Positions 7,495 through 14,865 of a stretch of 21,433 nt of DNA are shown in pieces. The translations under genes and the position numbers were made by a program. The notes beneath the pieces are model-generated. The model had not been told where the DNA came from. It searched no databases and worked only from the letters and a program-made list of their open reading frames with translations. Numbering within the stretch: the first letter of the stretch is position 1; every line of letters starts with the position of its first letter. Origin of the DNA: Thermoplasmata archaeon (lineage in GTDB: Archaea; Thermoplasmatota; Thermoplasmata; Thermoplasmatales; Thermoplasmataceae); NCBI GenBank assembly GCA_021826795.1, contig JAKAYM010000016.1:1-21433 (forward strand), given 5' to 3'.

Positions 7495-9138
7495 CTAAAG
7501 AAAATAACTTTCGTTCCTTAATATATATGCCTCAATAGCTCTTCTTCCACTCTTCATAGCCTCCAGAATATCATACTGATTTTTGTCATATAATTTTATA
7601 TCGTATGAGTCAAGATCCATGAACTCAATGCCCGCTTTTTCTGCTATTTTCCGGTATCCCGGTATTCTTGACCGCTCAAGTGAGTTTAAGGAACGGTTGC
7701 TCATTATTACATGATTCCTGGCTGCGATAATTAAAGCATCATCAAAGTATCTATATATATTAGTATCAATATTTATATCGCCATTATTTCTAATATCTGG
7801 ATAAACTTTATCAGGTGTGCATATTATACCGCTATCCTGTGATTCATACCTAACCTCTACCTTATATCTTTTCAGCATGGTCCTATAATATTCAATCAGT
7901 GGCATAAAATCTTTTTTCTTATATTCATCTATGATTTCATTGAACTGCCCGCCCAGGGAGTATTTTTCATAAATTACCGGTTTTAATCCCAGTTTTACAG
8001 CATAAAGAGATGCTTCCAGTCCTTTTATACCGGCACCGACTATGATAATCTCTCCACGGTATTTGCGGTGATTATATTCGGTTAACTCTAGACCAGTATA
8101 AGGATTTATCGTGCATCTGACCTCAGAATTCGACAGGTTTCTGCATGCCTGATTACATCTAATGCATGGCCTGTACGGAATTGAGTTCTGTAGTTTGAAA
8201 GGTGTATATGGATCAGCGAGAGCCTGCCTTCCCAAAACGACGAAATCTGAGACGTTCAGAGCTTTTTCTGCATCCTGGAGGGAATTTATGGATCCGACAA
8301 GCATGGTACTAATATTCAACTTTCTCCTGAGTTTTTCTCCTATATGCATATGGTCATAGTAGAACGATGCTGAAGAACCCGGAGGTGCAAATCTTCCAGC
8401 AGAGAAGTGAACATAATCAATATTCTTCAATGAGGATGCAATTTCAATTCCGTAGTGAGCACCATAGCCATCCGCATCATCCTCGTAAAGACTCAATCTG
8501 ATTCCAACAGGAATATCGACCTTTCTTCTTATATTCGATGTGATTTCATTAATTATTCTTACTCTATTTTCAACGGATCCGCCGTATTCATCAGTTCGGT
8601 TGTTCAGTGCAGGCGATATGAATTCCTGAAAAAGGTATCCGTGTGCGCCATGGAGCTCTATGCCATCAAATCCTGCCCTGGCAGATATTTCGGCTGCATT
8701 TACGAATTTTTCTTCAACTTCCTTTATATCGTCAAAAGACATTTCGACAGGAGTGGTTCCAAGATAGTCAACACTGGACGGGGCGAATACTTTACCCTCA
8801 TTATAGTGCGGATTTGCCTTTCCTCCCGCATGGACCAGCTGTACAAAAATCTTTGAACCGGATGCGTGGATTCTTTCAGTAAGCCTGGATAGTTTAGGAA
8901 TTTGCTCCCTTTTAAAAATGCCCATCTCATTGGGTGATCCCTTCCCGTTAGAGGAATCAACGTATGCATACTCCGTTATGATGAGACCGAAACCACCTCT
9001 TGCACGTTCATTCAGATATGCAATGTGGTTATCATTTGTTGTACCATCAATATTACATAAATTTGAAATCATCGGTGCCATGACAAATCTATTTTTGAGT
9101 TCAACATTTCCTATTGTGCCTCTTTCAAAAGGGTTCAT
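7495..9138 (-). CDS. Old Yellow Enzyme-family NADH:flavin oxidoreductase (dienoyl-CoA reductase-like), shortened C-terminus
   Basis: Residues 1 to about 320 form the FMN-binding barrel of the Old Yellow Enzyme family. Landmarks are KNRFVMAPM near 15, ELHGAHGYLFQEFISP (161-176) with the usual NRTDEYGGSVENR, and VVLGRQALADP near 300. Cys325, Cys328, Cys332 and Cys342 form a C-x2-C-x3-C-x9-C cluster site, as in 2,4-dienoyl-CoA reductase (FadH) and trimethylamine dehydrogenase relatives. An FAD-type Rossmann motif follows, Gly368-x-Gly370-x-x-Gly373, with Glu391 at the end of the second strand. The protein stops at 547 residues, whereas FadH-type enzymes have about 640-680. No second GxGxxG is visible, so the NAD(P)H-binding domain appears to be missing. 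The substrate is unknown. It is a single gene. Confidence 0.85.
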   Translation of the reverse strand: MNPFERGTIGNVELKNRFVMAPMISNLCNIDGTTNDNHIAYLNERARGGFGLIITEYAYVDSSNGKGSPNEMGIFKREQIPKLSRLTERIHASGSKIFVQLVHAGGKANPHYNEGKVFAPSSVDYLGTTPVEMSFDDIKEVEEKFVNAAEISARAGFDGIELHGAHGYLFQEFISPALNNRTDEYGGSVENRVRIINEITSNIRRKVDIPVGIRLSLYEDDADGYGAHYGIEIASSLKNIDYVHFSAGRFAPPGSSASFYYDHMHIGEKLRRKLNISTMLVGSINSLQDAEKALNVSDFVVLGRQALADPYTPFKLQNSIPYRPCIRCNQACRNLSNSEVRCTINPYTGLELTEYNHRKYRGEIIIVGAGIKGLEASLYAVKLGLKPVIYEKYSLGGQFNEIIDEYKKKDFMPLIEYYRTMLKRYKVEVRYESQDSGIICTPDKVYPDIRNNGDINIDTNIYRYFDDALIIAARNHVIMSNRSLNSLERSRIPGYRKIAEKAGIEFMDLDSYDIKLYDKNQYDILEAMKSGRRAIEAYILRNESYFL

Positions 9139-9202
9139 CGTTCATTAGCAGTATATAAAAAATAAAGTTTTTGTGGATAAAAAATATTCAAAATTTTAAA
9201 AT

Positions 9203-9763
9203 TTAATTTATGATAACTGATGCGCTCATATTGAATGTATGGCTACTCATCTGAATATTATTAGACAGATTGAAATCCGTTACCATGGATGTAGTAGCGT
9301 GTGCTGAAACTATGAGAGGGTGAACAAAGACCACAACTGCGAATGCATGTGCCAGATGTAGGCTCATACTAGTTGAGCTCGAAAAGTTGAGATACCCTCC
9401 CTTTATATACACTGAAACACTTTTTATATATATTTTCATCATGTTGTAGCTACCAGCGTGTACTGAAAGGTTGGACAGAAATGCTGCATTGCTGGCATTG
9501 ATATCCATTATATTAACGGTTTTATCATGCAGTGAGTAATTTGTCCACCCGGTGGAATTGGAAGATGCCTTATCAGAATGCAGTGCAATGGCGCTGAATG
9601 TAACATTTACATCTAAAATTCCTGTAATACTCGGCGGAGTATCTGCTGCGCTTACTTTCAATGTGCCAGTCGTTTCATAATGGTAGGCATAATATCCTCC
9701 ACCTGCAACAACTGCAACTATAATTACAATTACGATTACCGACATTAACTTATTCGATTTCAT
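9203..9763 (-). CDS. Membrane-anchored extracellular protein, DUF4382 type
   Basis: A short basic N-terminus (MKSNK) precedes one hydrophobic stretch of about 20 residues (MSVIVIVIIVAVVAGGGYYA), a signal anchor. The rest should lie outside the cell. The external part opens with TGTLKVSAADTPPSITGILDVNVTFSAIALH and a later conserved-looking tryptophan (TGWTNYSL). This is the pattern of DUF4382 proteins, beta-rich domains of unknown function common in archaea. It holds eight N-x-S/T sequons, so it may be heavily N-glycosylated. I prefer the start at 9763. An earlier in-frame ATG at 9769 adds two residues, but the TATA-like box at 9780-9790 suits 9763 better for a leaderless transcript. Confidence 0.65.
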   Translation of the reverse strand: MKSNKLMSVIVIVIIVAVVAGGGYYAYHYETTGTLKVSAADTPPSITGILDVNVTFSAIALHSDKASSNSTGWTNYSLHDKTVNIMDINASNAAFLSNLSVHAGSYNMMKIYIKSVSVYIKGGYLNFSSSTSMSLHLAHAFAVVVFVHPLIVSAHATTSMVTDFNLSNNIQMSSHTFNMSASVIIN

Positions 9764-9779
9764 AATCATTATGCTAAAA

Positions 9780-9790
9780 ATTTATACTTA
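9780..9790 (-). promoter_or_regulatory. TATA-like box for the DUF4382-type gene
   Basis: The minus strand reads AAGTATAAATT about 17-27 bases before ATG 9763. It is the only strong TATA-like word near the start and supports 9763 over 9769. Confidence 0.4.
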
Positions 9791-9860
9791 AACTTTTGCA
9801 GATAGTATGATTGATAAAATATTTTCATTAAGAACAATTCCGCCACTCTTATCATTGAAA

Positions 9861-9871
9861 TTATTTAAATA
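9861..9871 (+). promoter_or_regulatory. TATA-like box for the gamma-glutamyltransferase-like gene
   Basis: TTATTTAAATA lies 22-32 bases before the ATG at 9893, as expected for a leaderless transcript. Confidence 0.45.
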
Positions 9872-9892
9872 GTTAGAGTAAATATTTATTTT

Positions 9893-11350
9893 ATGAAATA
9901 TAATGTAGCAACAAGTCACCCATTAAGCTCACAGGCGGGAATTGAAGTGCTGGAAAAGGGCGGTAACGCATATGATGCCATGCTCGCAGCATCATCTACC
10001 CTGGTAGTTGTACAGCCACATCTTAATGGACTGGGTGGAGATTTATTTGCAACCATAAAGGATGATAAATATTACTGCATAAATGCAAGTGGATACGCTC
10101 CTCAGAGGGCAAGCATAGATTTTTACGAACAGAAAGATTTTAAAGAAATACCTAAGACTGGACCTTTATCATCATTTTCCATACCCGGACTTGTATCCTC
10201 GTGGATTATTGCAAATGAAAGGGCAAAACTGGGCATAAAAGAGGATTTTAAAAGGGCAATACAGTTTGCGAGAGACGGCTTCGAGCCCAGCAGGAAACTT
10301 GTTAAGGCAATCAATAAATTTGAAGGGGGAGATGAAGACTTCAACAGCATATATAAAGATACAGATAAATGGCTTGTACAGAAAGACCTGGGTAATACAT
10401 TAGAATTACTTGTGAATAACGGACTGGAATCCTTTTACAATGGAGAGATAGCAGATGTAATCGATAAGGATATGAAAGAAAAAGGGGGACTCATAGCAAA
10501 AGAGGACCTGGATAAATATAAAGCAGAACTGAGAGATCCGGTCAGGGTAAAATACAGGGATTATAATGTATATACAAATCCACCAGTAAGCCAGGGATTA
10601 GCAGCTGCAGTATGGTTGAGGGATTTGAATAAATACGAACTTTCTGGTATGGAACACCAGAAATATTATGATACACTCATAAACACAATGTACGATGCCT
10701 ACAATATTAGAAAAAATTACATATATGATGGTGTCAAATTGCCTGAAAACATCGATGATTTGAAATCAGATAGCTCACATAACGGTAATGGTAAATCAGA
10801 ACTGTCGGATACCACCGCATATTCCATTTTCGATGGAGATATAGAAATCAGTGCTATACAGAGCAATTATATGGGATTTGGTTCTGGGCATACGATTAAG
10901 GGCACAGGAATAAATATGAACAATAGAGGTAGTTATTTTTCACTGGACAGAAACAATAAAAATTCCTTAAAACCGGGAAAGAAAACATTCCATACATTGA
11001 TGAGCACATTGGCATCCGGCCCAAAGGATATTATTCTTGGAAGTATGGGCGGGGATGTACAGCCAGAGGTAAATGTTCAGATTCTCTCAAGGATTATAGA
11101 TCTGGGTTTCGCAATGCAGGATGCCATAGCATATCCCAGGTTTGCATATCCCGCCTCAATTTATGGTGATTCAAAAATTTATTATGAGAGTTCTCTCAGA
11201 CTGGACCATTATGAACCCGTCGATGATCTGAATGATATGATGGGGCATGCACAGGGAATTACGGTAGATAAGGATAAAGAAACCGATAAAGGGATAGATC
11301 CGAGAGGAGATGGGCTTCTGCTTTATATGAAGGGAAAATACTTTACATGA
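9893..11350 (+). CDS. Gamma-glutamyltransferase-like Ntn hydrolase, cytoplasmic type
   Basis: The chain has the family layout: SHPLSSQAGIEVLEKGGNAYDA at the N-terminus, LNGLGGDLF near residue 44, and NPPVSQGLAAAVWL near 229. DTTAYSIFD (306-314) follows, where Thr307 should be the nucleophile exposed by self-cleavage into large and small subunits. GSMGGDVQPEVNVQIL near 384 is the typical glycine loop. The length of 485 is short compared with secreted enzymes (about 570-580). There is no signal peptide, so it should act inside the cell. The arginine that grips the substrate alpha-carboxylate in E. coli enzyme (REMAP motif) is replaced: the aligned segment is SGYAP (66-70). This matches GGT-like acylases better than true glutathione-cleaving enzymes, so the substrate is open. 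It is a single gene, convergent with moaD. Confidence 0.85.
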   Translation: MKYNVATSHPLSSQAGIEVLEKGGNAYDAMLAASSTLVVVQPHLNGLGGDLFATIKDDKYYCINASGYAPQRASIDFYEQKDFKEIPKTGPLSSFSIPGLVSSWIIANERAKLGIKEDFKRAIQFARDGFEPSRKLVKAINKFEGGDEDFNSIYKDTDKWLVQKDLGNTLELLVNNGLESFYNGEIADVIDKDMKEKGGLIAKEDLDKYKAELRDPVRVKYRDYNVYTNPPVSQGLAAAVWLRDLNKYELSGMEHQKYYDTLINTMYDAYNIRKNYIYDGVKLPENIDDLKSDSSHNGNGKSELSDTTAYSIFDGDIEISAIQSNYMGFGSGHTIKGTGINMNNRGSYFSLDRNNKNSLKPGKKTFHTLMSTLASGPKDIILGSMGGDVQPEVNVQILSRIIDLGFAMQDAIAYPRFAYPASIYGDSKIYYESSLRLDHYEPVDDLNDMMGHAQGITVDKDKETDKGIDPRGDGLLLYMKGKYFT

Positions 11351-11354
11351 ATTC

Positions 11355-11591
11355 TTAACCGCCACTTACAGGAGGGAAAAAAGCCACTTTATCTCCATCT
11401 CTCAGTGGAAGCCCGGAATAGTATTCATTATTTACTGATATGAGAAGGTTGTTGATATTTCTAAGGTCAGGGTACACTGAAAATATAGTTTCCATAAGTT
11501 CATCCATACTTCCACGATTTATTGTCAGGGACTCCTCACTTTTTCCGGTAATATCCCTTACCCGGGCAAAATATAATACTGTTACTCTCAT
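11355..11591 (-). CDS. moaD: Molybdopterin synthase small subunit-like ubiquitin-fold protein
   Basis: This 78-residue protein has the beta-grasp pattern of MoaD/ThiS proteins. It starts with VTVLYFARVRDITGKSEE and ends with DGDKVAFFPPVSGG, and the C-terminal Gly-Gly is the tail that is adenylated and made into a thiocarboxylate for sulfur transfer. The neighbouring moaA and the FFPPVSGG ending favour molybdopterin synthesis. Archaea also use such proteins as ubiquitin-like modifiers, so a dual role is possible. It follows moaA after three bases, with a clear GGAG Shine-Dalgarno site (11599-11602) seven bases before the ATG that lies inside the end of moaA. Confidence 0.85.
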   Translation of the reverse strand: MRVTVLYFARVRDITGKSEESLTINRGSMDELMETIFSVYPDLRNINNLLISVNNEYYSGLPLRDGDKVAFFPPVSGG

Positions 11592-11594
11592 AAT

Positions 11595-12542
11595 TCATCT
11601 CCAGTATGGTACTCTAGCGCCTACAGCCTTCCTGTACACATTATCTATTTCTTCACTGTTATCAAGGATACCACTTATATTAAAATAGTCATTTTCACGG
11701 AGCAAACAGGTCTTGAACTGCCCATTCGCAGTTACTCTCAATCTTGTACAGTGCCTGCAAAAATCTGCATTTCTCATTGGCTTTACAAACTCAATTTTAA
11801 CCCTGCCATAATCAGTATTAACAGTATATCTTTCCCTGTTATGAAGTGGATTATACTCTATGTCTTCTGCTTCTTTCATGATTCTGTTTTCAATGGAATC
11901 AAGGGGTACATGGTATTTTATATATTCTTCGCTGTGTTCCTTATCCCTGTTTGCCTCAAATTCAATCAATTGCAGGGTGTATCCATTGATGGCACAGAAT
12001 TTTATCATGCCGTCTACCTGGTCCTCATTGATATTCTTCATTAGAACAAAATTTATTTTAATAGGACCTAAACCTGCCTCCTTTGCTGCCTCTATACCCT
12101 GCTTTACTATTGGCAGAAAATTCTTCTTTGTGTCTGTTATGAAATGAAAATTATACTCATCTATGGCATGCATGGAGATGTTGACACGGTCCAGACCTGC
12201 TTCCTTTAAATCCTTCGCAAGTTTGCGTAGTTCAACACCATTTGTGGTCAGTGATATATTACCTGTTATATGTTTTCTGGTTCTTCTCACTATATCCAGT
12301 ATATCCTCACGGAGAAGAGGTTCACCCCCGGTAAATTTGATTTTATTGACACCGTGGCTGGCAGCAACTGCAACAACGTTTTCTATCTGTTCTGGTGTCA
12401 TATACTGTATGCTTCTTTCTGTACCCTCCATATGGCAGAATATGCAGTTAAAATTGCATATAGCGTTTAGCTGAATTCTCAGGCTATTAACCGGCCTGCC
12501 GAATTTATCATAAAGAAGTTCGGAATTCATTGGGTTTAACAT
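11595..12542 (-). CDS. moaA: GTP 3',8-cyclase (molybdopterin synthesis, radical SAM)
   Basis: MoaA turns GTP into 3',8-cyclo-GTP, the first step of molybdopterin synthesis. The radical SAM cluster site is Cys29, Cys33 and Cys36 (CNFNCIFC). TGGEPLLRED near residue 70 is the SAM-binding GGE motif. The second, GTP-binding cluster site is Cys262, Cys265 and Cys279 (CRHCTRLRVTANGQFKTC), which identifies MoaA rather than another radical SAM enzyme. The length is normal at 315. The chain ends in PYWR and lacks the C-terminal Gly-Gly that bacterial MoaA needs. A TATA-like GCTTAAATAG lies 23-32 bases before ATG 12542, which favours this start over the internal ATG at 12530. Confidence 0.93.
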   Translation of the reverse strand: MLNPMNSELLYDKFGRPVNSLRIQLNAICNFNCIFCHMEGTERSIQYMTPEQIENVVAVAASHGVNKIKFTGGEPLLREDILDIVRRTRKHITGNISLTTNGVELRKLAKDLKEAGLDRVNISMHAIDEYNFHFITDTKKNFLPIVKQGIEAAKEAGLGPIKINFVLMKNINEDQVDGMIKFCAINGYTLQLIEFEANRDKEHSEEYIKYHVPLDSIENRIMKEAEDIEYNPLHNRERYTVNTDYGRVKIEFVKPMRNADFCRHCTRLRVTANGQFKTCLLRENDYFNISGILDNSEEIDNVYRKAVGARVPYWR

Positions 12543-12564
12543 ATATACTCATATGGCAGGAACT

Positions 12565-12574
12565 CTATTTAAGC
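12565..12574 (-). promoter_or_regulatory. TATA-like box for moaA-moaD
   Basis: GCTTAAATAG on the minus strand lies 23-32 bases before the moaA ATG at 12542, consistent with a leaderless transcript. Confidence 0.4.
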
Positions 12575-12621
12575 ATTTCTTTAACTTATTTTTCAATAAA
12601 TAGATAAATAATAAGAATCAT

Positions 12622-13353
12622 CTAATCCTCTCTCCACCGTACCAGAATTCTTGCCAGCATTGCATATATGGTAGTTTCAACTACGAGTATATATATCATA
12701 ATATTAAAATTTGGAGAGAGCCCAAATGCCCCCTGTGCAATCACTGCAGCAGGAGTTGTCGGGGATAGTGCGATTATATAGAGAAAAATCTTTGGAACAT
12801 AGGTATATGGATAGAATGTTGGAGGGAGTATACTTGTTATAATTGTAAGTATGCCTGTTATTCCCCATATATTCCTGAGATGCTTTATTGATCCGGAAAT
12901 AATAAAAGAAATTGAGGTGGTAGATATTATAAGCAAAAGCATTACAAATACCATCATAAGAGAATCGTATACTGTAAAAAGATGATATATAGTTCCAAGA
13001 TAAATATAAAGCACTATTCCTGGAATTGAAAAAACAAGGTAGCTCATTGTAAATGCTGCCATATAGTCGAAGGGTGATACCTTACTGGGAACATATAAAT
13101 CCTGGATTCGTAATTGAAGCCTGAAAAACGCAGAATCACCAGCACCGGAAAGCCCAACCGACCCCACAAATGCAATAAGGCCCCCGACTATTGCAAATTT
13201 GACCAGGGCGCCATGACTCAAAACAAAGACTAGAAAGAGCAATGTAAGTGGAGTTGCCAGCGATGCTATGAGGTATGATGGCCCGCGGACTACGGTTTTG
13301 ACCCCATAATACCACGCCATTGCCAGTATAAACTTAAGATTCAAGATCGACAC
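12622..13353 (-). CDS. ABC-2 type transporter permease
   Basis: This is a 243-residue integral membrane protein. Hydrophobic segments lie at about 27-47, 51-72, 98-120, 131-153, 162-178, 187-205 and 216-235. The arrangement, and the preceding ATPase with which it overlaps by 20 bases, mark it as the membrane half of an ABC-2 exporter. The cargo is unknown; such pairs export drugs, lipids or polysaccharides. The start is uncertain. The GTG at 13353 gives the longest frame but lies inside GGGGTG. That word would be a good Shine-Dalgarno site for an in-frame TTG at 13344, six bases later, which would remove three residues. The C-terminus RILVRWRED is basic and probably cytoplasmic. Confidence 0.85.
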   Translation of the reverse strand: MSILNLKFILAMAWYYGVKTVVRGPSYLIASLATPLTLLFLVFVLSHGALVKFAIVGGLIAFVGSVGLSGAGDSAFFRLQLRIQDLYVPSKVSPFDYMAAFTMSYLVFSIPGIVLYIYLGTIYHLFTVYDSLMMVFVMLLLIISTTSISFIISGSIKHLRNIWGITGILTIITSILPPTFYPYTYVPKIFLYIIALSPTTPAAVIAQGAFGLSPNFNIMIYILVVETTIYAMLARILVRWRED

Positions 13354-14173
13354 CCCTTATTATAAATAAATCCTCTATGGTTATTTTTTTCAGAGAATAG
13401 TAAACGTCATCATAATCTTTAATACTGTTTCTGCTCACATATTTTATATACATATTGCCAACACGGTATGACCCGGACATGAAGTTTCTGGATTCGACCC
13501 TTACCTTATCCTGTAAATCCTGCAGCAGCTGATCTGCGGTTCCAGATCCGATAAATTTTCCCGAATCCATCATATAAATTTTTTCTGAGAGTTCTGTGGC
13601 TTCCTCCATATAATGTGTGGTTAATATAACATTTCCTGTGAGTTCCTTTATTGCACTCCATGTTTCCATTCTTGACAGTGGATCAAGACCTGTTGTGGGC
13701 TCGTCAAGGAAAACTGTCTCTGCATTTGAACCCAGTGCCATGGCAACGAACATTTTCCGTTTCATGCCACCGGACAGTTCATCGGTTGGCACGTTCATTT
13801 TGTCACCGAGACCTACACTTTTCAATGCCCTTCTCGAGTCTTCTTTTGCCGAATGAAATGAAAAACCCTTTCCTGTGAGATATAAGAATACCTGTTCATA
13901 TGCAGTAAGTATGCCTATGGGAGCTGCTTCCTGTGGGATACTGACAATCCTTTCGCGTATCTGTCTGGTATCCCGGTTTATACTTAGACCGTCTATCAAT
14001 GCATCTCCGGAAGTTGCCTTCAACTGGGTTGAAAGTATCCTGAGCAGTGTTGTTTTACCTGCACCATTTTTACCAATAATTGATACTATTCCATTATCTA
14101 AAGTCTGGGTGAGTGAATCCAGGGCTATCTGTTTTTTTCCATACTCCTTTGAAATTCCCTGTATCTGAATCAT
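13334..14173 (-). CDS. ABC transporter ATP-binding protein (ABC-2 exporter)
   Basis: The ATPase has all expected motifs: Walker A GKNGAGKTT (34-42), the Q-loop glutamine 81, the signature LSGGMKRKM (133-141), Walker B TVFLDEP (153-159) with TTGLDP, and the H-loop histidine 187 in LTTHYMEEA. After residue 220 a short extra domain (to 279) lacks recognisable motifs. The family is that of CcmA/DrrA-type exporters. It heads a two-gene unit with the permease. The cargo cannot be told from sequence. A TATA-like box lies 22-32 bases upstream. Confidence 0.93.
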   Translation of the reverse strand: MIQIQGISKEYGKKQIALDSLTQTLDNGIVSIIGKNGAGKTTLLRILSTQLKATSGDALIDGLSINRDTRQIRERIVSIPQEAAPIGILTAYEQVFLYLTGKGFSFHSAKEDSRRALKSVGLGDKMNVPTDELSGGMKRKMFVAMALGSNAETVFLDEPTTGLDPLSRMETWSAIKELTGNVILTTHYMEEATELSEKIYMMDSGKFIGSGTADQLLQDLQDKVRVESRNFMSGSYRVGNMYIKYVSRNSIKDYDDVYYSLKKITIEDLFIIRGVDLES

Positions 14174-14194
14174 CTGGCATCATGAATTCAATGC

Positions 14195-14205
14195 ATATAT
14201 ATTTT
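14195..14205 (-). promoter_or_regulatory. TATA-like box for the ABC exporter pair
   Basis: AAAATATATAT on the minus strand lies 22-32 bases before the ATG at 14173. Confidence 0.45.
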
Positions 14206-14336
14206 GATATAAGGGATAAAAATTAGAAAATTCCCATTAATAAATGCGTTTTAAGACATTATTTAGGTTGTTAAATGGATGTCTTTTCCGGTATATTATT
14301 GTACTGATTGAGCTTATGATCTCGATATGGCCTGGT

Positions 14337-14374
14337 AACTGGATATCTGATTCCAATTTAATTTCCAGTTTAAT
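14337..14374. repeat. Tandem 12-base repeat with flanking inverted repeat
   Basis: TTCCAATTTAAT (14351-14362) is followed directly by TTCCAGTTTAAT (14363-14374), which differs at one base. In addition AACTGGA (14337-14343) is the reverse complement of TCCAGTT (14364-14370). The structure lies in the 260-base gap between dut and the ABC exporter, about 165-200 bases before the exporter start. It could be a regulator binding site or chance in AT-rich DNA. Confidence 0.35.
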
Positions 14375-14433
14375 GAAGATTTATGTTTTCTGCTTATTCC
14401 GAACATTCTGGAGTTTGTATAGCTTTTATCAAT

Positions 14434-14865
14434 TTATTTACGGTTTATACCCCTGCTATTCTGGTAATTTCCAGATCTTGAGGCATAGTTTTTTGCAGGA
14501 CTATTTATTTCATGAAAAACTATCTGCACAAATTTTAAGCCAGAATGAATTTGAAGAGAATCCCCAAAATTATAAAATGCCATAGTAAGGTTTCCGGAAA
14601 ATCCTGCATCTACAAAACCGAATGAAGAGAAAATTCCATGTCTGGCATATCTGGACTTTATATAAAGCGATGCTACAATGTTATCAGGAAGATCCAGTTT
14701 TTCGAAGCTAGAAATAAAAAATAATTGATTCTTTTCTACTGTATTCTCTGTATGTTCCCCTATTCTGAGATCGTATCCATTTGGGGTAAGGCAGTCGGGA
14801 TTATAGTTGTCTGATATAAGTTGCCGCCTTTCTATATAATATAATATTTCATTATCGTTTAACAT
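14434..14865 (-). CDS. dut: Probable dUTPase of the dCTP deaminase fold (archaeal type)
   Basis: The chain aligns with dCTP deaminases and archaeal dUTPases of the same fold: NGYDLRIG near residue 29, KSRYARHGI (70-78), GFVDAGFSGNLTMAFYNFG (83-101), and a C-terminal YQNSRG. Ser71 and Arg75 correspond to E. coli deaminase Ser111 and Arg115. The glutamate that drives deamination (Glu138, motif LEFYN) is replaced by Ala96 in MAFYNFG. This argues for dUTP hydrolysis to dUMP and pyrophosphate rather than dCTP deamination. The length of 143 is short (family about 155-190). Its first 14 bases overlap the permease gene upstream, with no clear Shine-Dalgarno site, so it probably depends on coupled translation. 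Confidence 0.75.
   Translation of the reverse strand: MLNDNEILYYIERRQLISDNYNPDCLTPNGYDLRIGEHTENTVEKNQLFFISSFEKLDLPDNIVASLYIKSRYARHGIFSSFGFVDAGFSGNLTMAFYNFGDSLQIHSGLKFVQIVFHEINSPAKNYASRSGNYQNSRGINRK

Larger units (their letters stand above)
14174..14433. other. 260-base gap between dut and the ABC exporter pair
   Basis: This is the largest gap between genes in the window. It holds the exporter's TATA-like box and a small tandem repeat. I find no reading frame with recognisable features and no tRNA-like fold. Confidence 0.5.

Noticed and set aside
7495..8100. Frameshift or pseudogene as the reason for the short flavoprotein
   Set aside because: The frame is open throughout and the C-terminus keeps a typical closing helix, so an inherited internal deletion is more likely.
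9893..11350. Secreted glutathione-degrading gamma-glutamyltranspeptidase
   Set aside because: There is no signal peptide and the substrate-binding arginine is missing, so only a family-level call is supported.
14338..14433. Short minus-strand frame of about 30 codons between dut and the ABC exporter
   Set aside because: It has no Shine-Dalgarno site, no TATA box at the right distance and no family likeness.
14244..14585. A 113-codon plus-strand frame of hydrophobic residues across the gap and the end of dut
   Set aside because: Its second half is antisense to dut, the residue mix is typical of AT-rich noise, no family is recognisable and no well-placed start signal is seen.
14434..14865. 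Simple call as dCTP deaminase
   Set aside because: The catalytic glutamate is replaced by alanine, while the NFG and VDAGFSG segments resemble dUTPases.
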